A stretch of DNA of 64,000 bases from NCBI RefSeq assembly GCF_000626635.1, contig NZ_CP007451.1:2170001-2234000 (forward strand), in the 5' to 3' direction. Position numbers and translations under genes: made by a program. The DNA is from Draconibacterium orientale (GTDB lineage: Bacteria > Bacteroidota > Bacteroidia > Bacteroidales > Prolixibacteraceae). The notes beneath the pieces were generated by a model, which worked only from the letters and a program-made list of their open reading frames with translations, did no database searches and was not told the DNA's origin. Below are positions 35,110-43,769 of the stretch, piece after piece. Each line of letters begins with the position of its first letter. Position 1 is the first letter of the stretch.

Positions 35110-36416
35110 CATATAAAAAGCAAATACTGGATAAAGTAGCCGAAAAGCAACTGTTAATAGGAGTTGTGGGTTTGGGCTATGTGGGATTACCGCTGGCCGT
35201 AAGTTTTGCACAGGAAGGAAATAAAGTGCTGGGTTTCGACAAAGCCGAGGCAAAGGTAAAAAAAGTCAACGCAGGAGAAAACTTTATAGGAGATATAGAG
35301 GACTGGGAGTTGGAGCAGGTGGCAGAATCCAATTATCTTAAGGCAACAAGCGACTTTTCGGAATTAAAAAATTGCGATGCCATACTTATATGTGTACCAA
35401 CACCTCTTGATCGCTACAAAAAGCCTGATATGAGCTACATTGAGGCGGCTTGTACAGAAATAGGCAGGAACATGAAAGAAGGTACCTTTGTCAGCCTTGA
35501 GAGTACAACGTATCCAACGACTACCGAAGATTTTATGCTGCCCATTATTGAACGTGAATCGGGATTAAAACAGGGCGAAGATTTTTGGTTGGCGTTCTCT
35601 CCGGAGCGGGTAGATCCGGGAAACCAGGATTTTAAAACCAAGAATACCCCCAAGGTGCTGGGCGCTTTAACTTCCGATGGACTAGAGATTGGCGAAGCGA
35701 TCTATAAACTGGCCATCGAGAACGTACATCTGGTAAGTTCTCCGCGGGTAGCCGAAATGGTTAAGATTCTGGAAAACACCTACCGCCTTATTAATATTAG
35801 TCTTATCAACGAGTTGGCATTACTGGCCGGCAAAATGGACATTAATATCTGGGAGGTAATTGATGCCGCCAAAACCAAACCCTTTGGATTTCAGGCTTTT
35901 TATCCCGGGCCGGGAGTAGGAGGGCATTGTATTCCGCTCGATCCTTTTTATTTGGAGCATATTGCAAAAAAATTCAATTTCGAATTAAGTATGATACATA
36001 CGGCCGGGCATATCGATCTGTTGATGGCGCACCGTATGACCCTAAAAATTACCTCGGCTTTAAATCGTCAGAAAAAAGCGCTTAACGGAAGTAAAGTTTT
36101 GTTTTTGGGAGTAGCTTATAAACCCAACATTGATGACGAACGAGAATCTCCTGCATTAAAAATTATTGATGAAGTGGTAAATAAGGGGGCAGAGGTGAGT
36201 TATCACGATCCTTATATTCCGGAAATAAAGACAGAAGGAGACCGAATTTTTACCAGCACAAACCTAAGCGAGGAAATCCTGAATGATGCCGATTGTGTTG
36301 TAATTACCACCCACCACTCGGTATTTGACGCTGAGTTTATTGAGCTTAACTCGAAACTTGTGGTCGATTTAAGAAATGTAATTAAAGAGGCGTCAGACAA
36401 AGTATATAAATTATAG
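35106..36416 (+). CDS. wbpA: UDP-N-acetylglucosamine 6-dehydrogenase, WbpA-like (module B)
   Basis: A 436-residue UDP-sugar dehydrogenase with the Rossmann motif [13 protein letters not shown], catalytic Cys275 in [10 protein letters not shown] and the shared segment [17 protein letters not shown]. It matches the module A protein in length and is especially alike from about 215 to 350, while the N-terminal 100 and C-terminal 70 residues differ more. Coupled to wbpD by a 4-bp overlap, followed after 54 bp by wbpB with no palindrome between, unlike module A. Confidence 0.93.
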   Translation: MTYKKQILDKVAEKQLLIGVVGLGYVGLPLAVSFAQEGNKVLGFDKAEAKVKKVNAGENFIGDIEDWELEQVAESNYLKATSDFSELKNCDAILICVPTPLDRYKKPDMSYIEAACTEIGRNMKEGTFVSLESTTYPTTTEDFMLPIIERESGLKQGEDFWLAFSPERVDPGNQDFKTKNTPKVLGALTSDGLEIGEAIYKLAIENVHLVSSPRVAEMVKILENTYRLINISLINELALLAGKMDINIWEVIDAAKTKPFGFQAFYPGPGVGGHCIPLDPFYLEHIAKKFNFELSMIHTAGHIDLLMAHRMTLKITSALNRQKKALNGSKVLFLGVAYKPNIDDERESPALKIIDEVVNKGAEVSYHDPYIPEIKTEGDRIFTSTNLSEEILNDADCVVITTHHSVFDAEFIELNSKLVVDLRNVIKEASDKVYKL

Positions 36417-36470
36417 TTTTAATTCAAAGTCAGTGTAGTATTCAGGGCTTTGTACCAATTTGTAGTATTA

Positions 36471-37409
36471 ATGAGTAAACGATTTGCACTAATAGGAGCG
36501 GCAGGATACATCGCCGACCGCCATATGAGAGCCATTAAAGAAACCGGCAATGATTTGATTTGCGCCACCGACAGGTTCGACGTAATGGGGCGTATTGACA
36601 GTTATTTCCCCGAGGCCGAGTTTTTTTTGGAGCACGAGAACTTTGAAAAGTACATGGACGACCTCCGTATGGCCGGAAATCCTGTTGATTATGTAAGTAT
36701 TTGTACACCGAACTACATGCATGCCTCGCATATTCGTTTTGCTTTACGAAATGGTGCCGATGTAATTTGCGAAAAACCCTTGGTGATTTACCCCAGGGAA
36801 TTGGATGTGTTAAAGGAAATTGAAAAGGAAACCGGAAAGCGGGTAAATACCGTCCTTCAATTACGTTACCATCAAACTATTCTCGATCTGAAAAAGAAAG
36901 TTGATGCGGGTGGGGATAAAATGTATGATGTAGATTTAACTTACATGACTACCCGCGGCAAATGGTACTTTAAAAGCTGGAAAGGCGAGATGGAAAAATC
37001 AGGAGGAGTGGCTACCAATATAGGAATTCACTTTTTTGATATGCTTACCTGGATTTTCGGAGCGGTAAAAGAAAATGTGATTCATGTTTACGAGGCCGAC
37101 AAAGCCGCCGGTTATCTTCAGTTGGAAAAAGCCCGTGTGCGTTGGTTTTTAAGCCTCGATGCCAGAGACTTGCCGGCGTATGCTACAGAGCGGGGAATGC
37201 GTACTTTTCGATCGATTACCGTAAACGGCGACGAAGTGGAATTTAGTGGCGGCTTTACTGATTTGCATACCGTAACCTATCAGAATATATTGAATGGTAA
37301 TGGTTTTGGCTTGGATGATGCGCGCGAAAGTATTGTGCTTACCGATTATGCCCGTAACACAAAACCAGTTGGATTGAAAGGGGATTATCATCCATTGTTG
37401 AAAGGATAA
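36471..37409 (+). CDS. wbpB: UDP-GlcNAcA 3-dehydrogenase, WbpB-like Gfo/Idh/MocA protein (module B)
   Basis: A 312-residue NAD-dependent oxidoreductase with MSKRFALIGAAGYIADRHM at the N-terminus and CEKPLVIYPREL at about residue 100. It ends with GLKGDYHPLLKG, the tail missing from the module A copy, so this is the complete version. The ATG at 36471 is used rather than an upstream TTG. In the known WbpB/WbpE cycle, NADH made at C3 is recycled with alpha-ketoglutarate; nothing in the sequence tests this here. It ends module B and converges with a glycosyltransferase gene 2 bp away. Confidence 0.92.
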   Translation: MSKRFALIGAAGYIADRHMRAIKETGNDLICATDRFDVMGRIDSYFPEAEFFLEHENFEKYMDDLRMAGNPVDYVSICTPNYMHASHIRFALRNGADVICEKPLVIYPRELDVLKEIEKETGKRVNTVLQLRYHQTILDLKKKVDAGGDKMYDVDLTYMTTRGKWYFKSWKGEMEKSGGVATNIGIHFFDMLTWIFGAVKENVIHVYEADKAAGYLQLEKARVRWFLSLDARDLPAYATERGMRTFRSITVNGDEVEFSGGFTDLHTVTYQNILNGNGFGLDDARESIVLTDYARNTKPVGLKGDYHPLLKG

Positions 37410-37411
37410 GG

Positions 37412-38704
37412 CTATTTTGTTGCAATATCAATAATTTTTTTTGCCAGATTTTTTCTTGAGTATTCTTGAAAGGAGTTGCTGTTTACCCGTAATGCATTTT
37501 TTTTGAATAACTCATAGTAATCCCGAATGGTTTTTTCCATGCCTGTTTTGTCGTTAAAGTTATGGCAGGAACCGGATTGTGTTTCACTAATAATTTTTGC
37601 ATAGTCGGCAATTGTTGGACCAATCGCCAAAATGGGGCGTTTTAAGGCAAGGTACTCGTACATTTTCCCGGGAAGAATTCCCATAACGTTAGGCGCATTA
37701 TTTAACGGAAGTAGCAAAACCTGCGAAGATTTCAGTAGGGATAAGCCTTTTTTATGGGGAAGATGCTCAATGATACACACATTATCATACAAATTGCAAT
37801 TTCTGATACTCTCCAATATGGTATTATCTGTTTGGCCAATAAGTTGAATTTTTAAGTTCGCTTTAAAACTGTTGTCCTCCTCTGCAAGTTTCTGCAATAT
37901 ACTCCACAGATGAACAGGATTCCTGTCTTTATTAAAGGCCCCAAAGTGTGAAATTGTAAATTCCTTGTCAAGCTTATCTTCTGCAAATTCAAAGTCTGCC
38001 GGATCATAACCGTTGTTAACAATTTCAATTTTCCTGTTTGCAATTTTCGAAATATCTCGTGCACAGCCCGGGCTTACTGTAATTACGCTATCTGCTTTCG
38101 TTAGCACCTTTTTTTCAAGCTTCCGGTGTTTTTTATCTGCCCATTTGGTCAACCTTAATTTTGAGTAAAAATCAATATCAGTCCAGGGATCCCTAAAATC
38201 GGCTATCCACTTAATGTCCGGAAATCTTTTTTTCAAACCTAAAGCAATTAAATGCATGCTGTGTGGTGGCCCTGTTGAAACGATGGCATCAATATCGTTC
38301 TCATTTAAATATTTTGATAAATACTTAATTGAAGGCCTTATCCAGAACATTCTGGGATCGGGAATTAAAAAGTTTCCGCGGATAAAAACAGAGAGTTTGC
38401 TTTTCCAGTTACCCGAAGAAGCTTCCGAAACATAGCCGGCTTTAAACTTTGTATCTTTCTTTTTCCCGGTTAAAAAGCGGTAAATATCGTAGGGTTCCCA
38501 TATGGGATATTTTAACACCGTGGTATTTGGATGAATTTCCTGTAATAAGCTTTCGTCGTTAACCGAGGCATCCGGATTTTCGGGCGTGTAAATTATTGGC
38601 TGCCATCCTTGTTCGGGTAAATATTTCGACATTTTTAACCAGCGCATAACACCGCCTCCTCCACTTGGTGGCCAGTAATAAGTTATAATCAGAATTTTTT
38701 TCAT
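37412..38704 (-). CDS. Glycosyltransferase, GT4-like
   Basis: A 430-residue GT-B enzyme. It begins MKKILIITYYWPPSGGGGVM, where the glycine loop binds the acceptor side, has IVSTGPPHSMHLIAL and IADFRDPWTD in the first domain, and 'LLPLNNAPNVMGILPGKMYE' then LALKRPILAI as the nucleotide-sugar site in the second. The 'F-R-D-P-W' word is frequent in GT4 enzymes of Bacteroidota surface-glycan loci. The ATG at 38704 is 2 bp from the stop of the upstream gene; the longer open frame overlaps that gene and is not favoured. It is the last gene of a minus-strand unit with 38707 and 39848. Confidence 0.87.
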   Translation of the reverse strand: MKKILIITYYWPPSGGGGVMRWLKMSKYLPEQGWQPIIYTPENPDASVNDESLLQEIHPNTTVLKYPIWEPYDIYRFLTGKKKDTKFKAGYVSEASSGNWKSKLSVFIRGNFLIPDPRMFWIRPSIKYLSKYLNENDIDAIVSTGPPHSMHLIALGLKKRFPDIKWIADFRDPWTDIDFYSKLRLTKWADKKHRKLEKKVLTKADSVITVSPGCARDISKIANRKIEIVNNGYDPADFEFAEDKLDKEFTISHFGAFNKDRNPVHLWSILQKLAEEDNSFKANLKIQLIGQTDNTILESIRNCNLYDNVCIIEHLPHKKGLSLLKSSQVLLLPLNNAPNVMGILPGKMYEYLALKRPILAIGPTIADYAKIISETQSGSCHNFNDKTGMEKTIRDYYELFKKNALRVNSNSFQEYSRKNLAKKIIDIATK

Positions 38705-38706
38705 GG

Positions 38707-39855
38707 CTAAAGCGATTGGTAGATTTGTATTAACTTTTCCACAAACACCTCCCACGAATATTTTTTTTTCTCTTCTGCAGCATTGGTGCTAAATTCCGAT
38801 TCCTTTTTTAGCTCATAGAATCTGTAAATGGCATCGGCAATTTCCTGTTTATCGGAATTTACCACATAGCCCACTTTTTCGTTGGGTATCAGTTCGGCCA
38901 GGCCTCCAACGTTGGTGGTAATCATGGGTTTGTTAAAATGATAGGCAACTTGTGTTATTCCACTTTGCGTGGCTGTTTTGTAGGGCTGTACCACCACATC
39001 CGAAGCGCAGAAATACTTGTGCACATCGGTATTCGGAATAAAGTCGGTTCGCAGTTCAATGTAATCTTGCAGTTTATTCTTTTTTATGATTTCCAGGTAC
39101 TTATCCGGCTTGGAGTAAAACTCTCCGGCAATCAATAACTTTGCCGGAAGTTCGCGCAATTTATTATCGGCAAAAGCTTCCAGCAGTATATCGAGGCCTT
39201 TGTAATCGCGGATAAATCCAAAAAACAGAATGTAATTTGTTTTTGCATCCAGCCCAAGTTGTTCTTTGGCTGTTGCTTTGGGAATTATTTCTCCAAAGTT
39301 GTCGTAGAGCGGGTGCGGTGTATAGCTGCGTGGTTTTGTGGTGTCAAACTGATTCAGGTCGTTCAGCACACTTTTCGACATGGTGATAAAAGCATCAACA
39401 TTTTTCACAAAGTACTTCGACAGCAACGAATCGCCCGGCTTTTTCTCGTGTGGAATTACATTGTCGGTGATCGCGATAACTTTGGTCTTTTTGTTTTTCC
39501 TGACGATTTTGGAAATCGTTCCAAGGCACGGTCCCATAAACGGTATCCAGTAGCGCAGAATCACCAGATCGGGTGCTAGTTTTTTCAGGTACCGGCCAAC
39601 TTTTATCCAGTTAAACGGATTGATGGAGTTAACCATTACCTCAATATCCAGGCCTTCGGGAGGTGTTTCTTCCGAATATTGCGTTTTCCCGGGAAACAAA
39701 ATCGATGGGTACTGGAGGCTGAATGTGTATATTTTTACTTCGTCGCCATTATCGATAAAAGCCTTTGCCATTCGTTCGTTGAAAGTGGCAATTCCGCCGC
39801 CTCGGAGGGGGTAGGCCGAACCTACAATGGCAATTTTTCTTTTTTCCTTAGTCAT
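38707..39855 (-). CDS. Glycosyltransferase, GT4 family
   Basis: A 382-residue GT4 protein with IAIVGSAYPLRGGGIATFNE at the N-terminus (glycine loop), VIAITDNVIPHEKKPGDSLL in the linker region, ILFFGFIRDYKGLDILLEAF at the start of domain 2 and VVQPYKTATQSGITQVAYHF with NVGGLAELI for the donor site. The motif E-x7-E is modified to a Q-S-G-I-T-Q form, which is seen in a subset of GT4 enzymes. Its start overlaps the end of the AlbA_2 gene by 8 bp, so the three minus-strand genes form an operon. Acceptor and donor unknown. Confidence 0.88.
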   Translation of the reverse strand: MTKEKRKIAIVGSAYPLRGGGIATFNERMAKAFIDNGDEVKIYTFSLQYPSILFPGKTQYSEETPPEGLDIEVMVNSINPFNWIKVGRYLKKLAPDLVILRYWIPFMGPCLGTISKIVRKNKKTKVIAITDNVIPHEKKPGDSLLSKYFVKNVDAFITMSKSVLNDLNQFDTTKPRSYTPHPLYDNFGEIIPKATAKEQLGLDAKTNYILFFGFIRDYKGLDILLEAFADNKLRELPAKLLIAGEFYSKPDKYLEIIKKNKLQDYIELRTDFIPNTDVHKYFCASDVVVQPYKTATQSGITQVAYHFNKPMITTNVGGLAELIPNEKVGYVVNSDKQEIADAIYRFYELKKESEFSTNAAEEKKKYSWEVFVEKLIQIYQSL

Positions 39856-41239
39856 TTTGTTTTGGTTTTACAATTTCCCAATATCCGGTTTTTGCGCTTC
39901 CAACCCTTTGGATAATATTAAGTTCGCGTAATAGTTTGAGGTCTCTTTTTATCGTTTCTCTTCCGGCACTGCAAGCTATTGCAAGTTTGGCAATGGTTAT
40001 CGACGGATCAATTTTTATTCGATTGATAATCTGTTTCTGTCTTTCATTTACAGGCTCATTTACAGGCTCATTTACGGGCTCATTTACAGGCTCATTTGCA
40101 GGCTCATTCTTTTTGTTAGCCAATGACAATGTAATTTTAGCCTGTATATAACCACTTAAATCTGAGACGCTAAACTGTAAGTCGGGATAGTCCGAGAACC
40201 ATTCTCTGAGTCTTTTGTAGCCTGTTCCGTATTTCTCGATATCGCCTGTAAGGTAAAAAGCTTCTGTAAGCAGTTTATTCCTGTGTCGGGAAATGTAGTT
40301 GTCGGTATAAAGGTCTTCAATTTTAAGTCCTTCCATGAGTTTCCCGGGATTTGTAATTTCAATGCTTTCATCAAAAATCTTTACAATAACATCGGTAGGG
40401 GTGGAATAATCGCGATGAACAATGGCGTTTAGCAATAATTCCCGGATCGCAGGAATGGGATACTGCCAATGTTCGGTTCGTTGTAAACCTGTTCCCCCAA
40501 ATTTAAAACCAAGCCTGATATTTTTCTTGATGAATGTTAATGCTTCTTCTACCGCCAGAACCAAGGGGCTTCGAATCATTAAATCATCAATAATTGTCGT
40601 TTCTGATTTAAAACGTCCCAAGTGAATATTCGTCAGGTGGTTCCCGAATAACAACTCGCTGGCCCGTGTTAGCCTGTTGTTTTTAATTAAACCAAGCCTG
40701 GCAAAATCGTGTTTAATGTTGCCTGATAACTGAAATCGGCCTGAATTTCCGGATTTGTTACGGAAGACTTCGATGGCATCTTTATCTAATTCTTCAAAGT
40801 CTGTGTCAACTTCAAATGAATCAAACGAATAATTCAGACTTGTAAGTCGAAGTTCGGTAATTTCGTCGGCAGACAAGATATGATTTGAATTCATTTTTCT
40901 TATATAGTGTCTGCCTTTGCACGATACAGGTTTTATAGGGAATTCGTTAACCGAAAATACAACAATTGTTTTGTTGTTATATTTAATGATTTTGGTATCG
41001 GGAATTATTGCAGGTTCGGTAGTTTGTTTTATTTCGTTTAACCATTTCTGAATTGTTTCTTCCGTGATGGAGATTCCTGTCGGTATTCCCTTGTTGTTCA
41101 CTCCAATCAGAATTTTTCCTCCGTCAGTATTTGAAAATGCGACGATTGTTTCTATTACTGCTTTATTGAATGACTGTTTATATTCAACAGTATTACTTTC
41201 TCCTTGAAAAATAATATTTTTTAAATCATCATTTGTCAT
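39848..41239 (-). CDS. AlbA_2 (Schlafen-type) domain regulator with GHKL-like and winged-helix parts
   Basis: A 463-residue protein often annotated as an ATP-dependent DNA helicase-like transcriptional regulator. The N-terminal AlbA_2 domain (about 8-130) has ESNTVEYKQSFNKAVIETIV and ILIGVNNKGIPTGI. The middle (about 255-375) has PIPAIRELLLNAIVHRDYST and KLMEGLKIEDLY, as in the HATPase_c_4/RecG-like part. A linker of NEPV repeats (about 397-418) precedes a helix-turn-helix at the end. The linker is encoded by 12-bp tandem units (40051-40108). Family members act as regulators or in phage defence; here it heads the glycosyltransferase operon and overlaps the next gene. Confidence 0.85.
   Translation of the reverse strand: MTNDDLKNIIFQGESNTVEYKQSFNKAVIETIVAFSNTDGGKILIGVNNKGIPTGISITEETIQKWLNEIKQTTEPAIIPDTKIIKYNNKTIVVFSVNEFPIKPVSCKGRHYIRKMNSNHILSADEITELRLTSLNYSFDSFEVDTDFEELDKDAIEVFRNKSGNSGRFQLSGNIKHDFARLGLIKNNRLTRASELLFGNHLTNIHLGRFKSETTIIDDLMIRSPLVLAVEEALTFIKKNIRLGFKFGGTGLQRTEHWQYPIPAIRELLLNAIVHRDYSTPTDVIVKIFDESIEITNPGKLMEGLKIEDLYTDNYISRHRNKLLTEAFYLTGDIEKYGTGYKRLREWFSDYPDLQFSVSDLSGYIQAKITLSLANKKNEPANEPVNEPVNEPVNEPVNERQKQIINRIKIDPSITIAKLAIACSAGRETIKRDLKLLRELNIIQRVGSAKTGYWEIVKPKQND
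40051..40108 (-). repeat. 12-bp in-frame tandem repeat (NEPV linker)
   Basis: Five units of CAGGCTCATTTA with single changes, coding for the tetrapeptide NEPV/NEPA in the linker of the AlbA_2 protein. Unit number could vary without breaking the frame. Confidence 0.85.
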
Positions 41240-41326
41240 TCTAAAAAAAATGAATTGGCGATTATGTTGTTTCGATGGATAAAGATATTAGAATTTACCT
41301 AAACAGTTCAGGTTTTGTTTTTTAAT

Positions 41327-41361
41327 AAAAAGGGGATAAGCACAATGCCTATCCCCTTTTT
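41327..41361 (-). terminator. Rho-independent terminator of the glycyl-tRNA synthetase gene
   Basis: AAAAAGGGGATA pairs with TATCCCCTTTTT across an 11-nt loop. On the minus strand the stem is followed by T residues. It lies 21 bp past the stop. Confidence 0.85.
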
Positions 41362-41381
41362 GTATAATTTTTTGTAGATGT

Positions 41382-42917
41382 TTACAATTTTCCAAACAAC
41401 GTTTTGTAGCTCACCTGCTCGCCAATAATTTTACCCAGATCGGCAATGGCAACACGCTCTTGCTCCATGGTATCGCGGTAGCGGATGGTAACCGTGTTGT
41501 CTTCGGCTGATTGATGATCGACAGTTACGCAGAACGGCGTACCAATAGCATCCTGACGGCGGTAACGTTTACCAATCGAGTCTTTTTCGTCGTACTGACA
41601 GTTGAAATCAAATTTCAGTTCGTCGATAATTTCGCGTGCTTTTTCAGGCAGACCGTCTTTTTTAACCAGCGGCATAACGGCCAGTTTTACCGGAGCCAGT
41701 ACCGGAGGTAATTTCAATACTACACGGGTATCTTTTTCCAGTTGCTCTTCACAGTAACTTGCTGAAATTACCTGCAGGAACATGCGGTCGACACCAATCG
41801 ATGTTTCCACAACATAAGGAACGTACGATTCGCCCAGTTCAGGGTCGTAGTAACGTATTTTTTTGCCTGAATATTCTTCGTGTTGCGATAAATCGAAGTC
41901 GGTACGCGAGTGAATACCTTCCACTTCTTTAAACCCGAATGGGAATTTATACTCCACATCAACAGCAGCGTTGGCATAGTGCGCCAGCTTTTCGTGCTCG
42001 TGGAAACGGTAGTTTTCGTCGCCAAAACCAAGTGCACGGTGCCATTTCATACGTGTTTCTTTCCATTTTTCGAACCAGTCGAGCTCGGAGCCGGGACGAA
42101 CAAAGAATTGCATTTCCATTTGTTCGAACTCGCGCATACGGAAAATAAACTGACGGGCTACAATTTCGTTACGGAAAGCTTTACCAATTTGGGCAATACC
42201 AAACGGAATTTTCATACGGCCGGTTTTTTGCACATTCAGGTAGTTCACAAAAATACCCTGTGCCGTTTCGGGGCGAAGGAAAATTTTTGAAGCACCTTCA
42301 GCAGTCGATCCCATTTCGGTAGCAAACATCAGGTTAAACTGGCGTACATCGGTCCAGTTGCGCGAGCCTGAAATAGGGCAAACAATTCCTTCGTCTTCAA
42401 TAATCTGCTTTAATCCTGCCAGGTTGTTGTCGTTCAGTGCGTCAGAAAAGCGGGTATGCAGCGTGTTCCATTTTTCCTGGTTAGCCAGAACGCGAGGATT
42501 GGTTTCGCGGAATTGTTTTTCATCAAAAGCATCGCCAAAACGTTTTGCTGCTTTGGCCACTTCCTTGTTCATTTTTTCCTCGTACTTTGCCAGCTGGTCT
42601 TCAATAAGTACATCGGCACGATAGCGTTTTTTCGAGTCTTTGTTATCGATTAACGGATCGTTAAAAGCATCAACGTGGCCCGATGCTTTCCAGATTGTGG
42701 GGTGCATAAAAATGGCCGAATCCAACCCAACCACATTTTCGTGCAACAACACCATGCTGTCCCACCAGTATTTTTTGATGTTGTTTTTCAGTTCAACACC
42801 CATTTGTCCGTAATCGTACACTGCGCCAAGCCCGTCGTAAATCTCGCTCGATTGAAATACATATCCGTATTCTTTGCAGTGCGCTACCAGTTTCTTGAAA
42901 ATATCTTCTTGTGCCAT
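41382..42917 (-). CDS. glyS: Glycyl-tRNA synthetase (homodimeric, class IIa)
   Basis: A 511-residue alpha2-type enzyme that charges tRNA-Gly. The N-terminal KKLVAHCKEYGYVFQSSEIY and GAVYDYGQMGVELKNNIKK, motif 2 FRNEIVARQFIFRMREFEQM, and motif 3 ETSIGVDRMFL are all present, and the C-terminal anticodon-binding domain begins at VLAPVKLAVMPLVKK. The single-chain form (not glyQ/glyS alpha2beta2) is usual in Bacteroidota. It has a TATTTTTG promoter word 27 nt upstream and a strong terminator, so it is a single-gene unit. Confidence 0.98.
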   Translation of the reverse strand: MAQEDIFKKLVAHCKEYGYVFQSSEIYDGLGAVYDYGQMGVELKNNIKKYWWDSMVLLHENVVGLDSAIFMHPTIWKASGHVDAFNDPLIDNKDSKKRYRADVLIEDQLAKYEEKMNKEVAKAAKRFGDAFDEKQFRETNPRVLANQEKWNTLHTRFSDALNDNNLAGLKQIIEDEGIVCPISGSRNWTDVRQFNLMFATEMGSTAEGASKIFLRPETAQGIFVNYLNVQKTGRMKIPFGIAQIGKAFRNEIVARQFIFRMREFEQMEMQFFVRPGSELDWFEKWKETRMKWHRALGFGDENYRFHEHEKLAHYANAAVDVEYKFPFGFKEVEGIHSRTDFDLSQHEEYSGKKIRYYDPELGESYVPYVVETSIGVDRMFLQVISASYCEEQLEKDTRVVLKLPPVLAPVKLAVMPLVKKDGLPEKAREIIDELKFDFNCQYDEKDSIGKRYRRQDAIGTPFCVTVDHQSAEDNTVTIRYRDTMEQERVAIADLGKIIGEQVSYKTLFGKL

Positions 42918-42944
42918 CTAACTATAATTTCTGAATTGTGAACG

Positions 42945-42952
42945 CAAAAATA
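42945..42952 (-). promoter_or_regulatory. Candidate -7 element for glyS
   Basis: TATTTTTG on the minus strand matches TAnnTTTG exactly, 27 nt before the glyS start. Confidence 0.45.
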
Positions 42953-43149
42953 GGATAAAATTCTAAAGTACAGGGGAGAGAGCCGGAAGATTAAGGATTA
43001 GTGATTAAAGATTAATAGAATATTAGGGAGTGAGTTATTGAGGAAATGAGGAACGGAAAATCTTCAGCGATTGGATTTGATTGAATGGAGATTGATTTTA
43101 AGATTGAAAGAAGATTGCGAAATTGATAAACTGTGAAATTGTAGGTCTC

Positions 43150-43370
43150 AGCCCGTATTCATTTCAGGGACAAGTTACGAGCTACGGATTTCGGGTTTTT
43201 CGTCTTTGTGGAACTTTGTGGTAGAAACCTTTTAAACACGAAAATGCTAAGACACGGAGTTTTTTTGAACCACATAGAAACATAGGACACAGTAGATTCG
43301 ATTTACGCGCTAAGCGATTTAGAACTGCTAAGCGCATAGAATTAGCACTGCTAAATTGTTCTATTGCAAA
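43150..43370 (+). repeat. Dispersed ~250-bp repeat, second location
   Basis: It shares TTTCGGGTTTTTCGTCTTTG, TGAACCACATAGAAACATAG, GACACAGTAG and TCGATTTACGCGCTAAGCG with the block at 14822-15450, in the same orientation. It occupies the centre of a 571-bp gap (42918-43488) that otherwise contains the glyS promoter and AT-rich sequence with no gene. Confidence 0.8.
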
Positions 43371-43488
43371 ATTGTAATGATGTTAACTGCAGACTGCAAA
43401 CTTTCTTCCTGTTTATGAAAGTAAAAAACATTAATCTTTACACGTTATTTCTTACTTTTTCCTTTAAACTTTTTCCTTTTGCCTTGTC

Positions 43489-43761
43489 TTAATCTACTTC
43501 CTCAAAGTCAACATATTCGCCATTGTCCTGGTTGTTCCTGTTGCTTGAACGTCGGTTTTCAACCGTAACTTCGCCTTCAGGGCGTTTGGGGTGTTGCTGG
43601 CGTTGCTGCTCCTGCATTTTTTGCTGCATATTTTTCATGCCCTTGTCGATTATTTTAGGGAAGAGATAGCGCACAATAAAGCGAAATCCGAAGTAGATAA
43701 CAGCAATTATAACGAGTGTTCTGAGGAATCCGACGATGTATAGTGTAATAAATAAAGTCAT
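43489..43761 (-). CDS. DUF4834 family small membrane protein
   Basis: A 90-residue protein of the DUF4834 family, confined to Bacteroidota. One long hydrophobic helix (about 4-35, LYIVGFLRTLVIIAVIYFGF) is followed by a Gln-rich segment (KNMQQKMQEQQRQQHPK) and an acidic end DNGEYVDFEEVD, which is the family's conserved C-terminal motif. Function is unknown. It lies 8 bp after the DUF5723 gene, so the two form an operon. Confidence 0.85.
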   Translation of the reverse strand: MTLFITLYIVGFLRTLVIIAVIYFGFRFIVRYLFPKIIDKGMKNMQQKMQEQQRQQHPKRPEGEVTVENRRSSNRNNQDNGEYVDFEEVD

Positions 43762-43769
43762 AACAAAAA

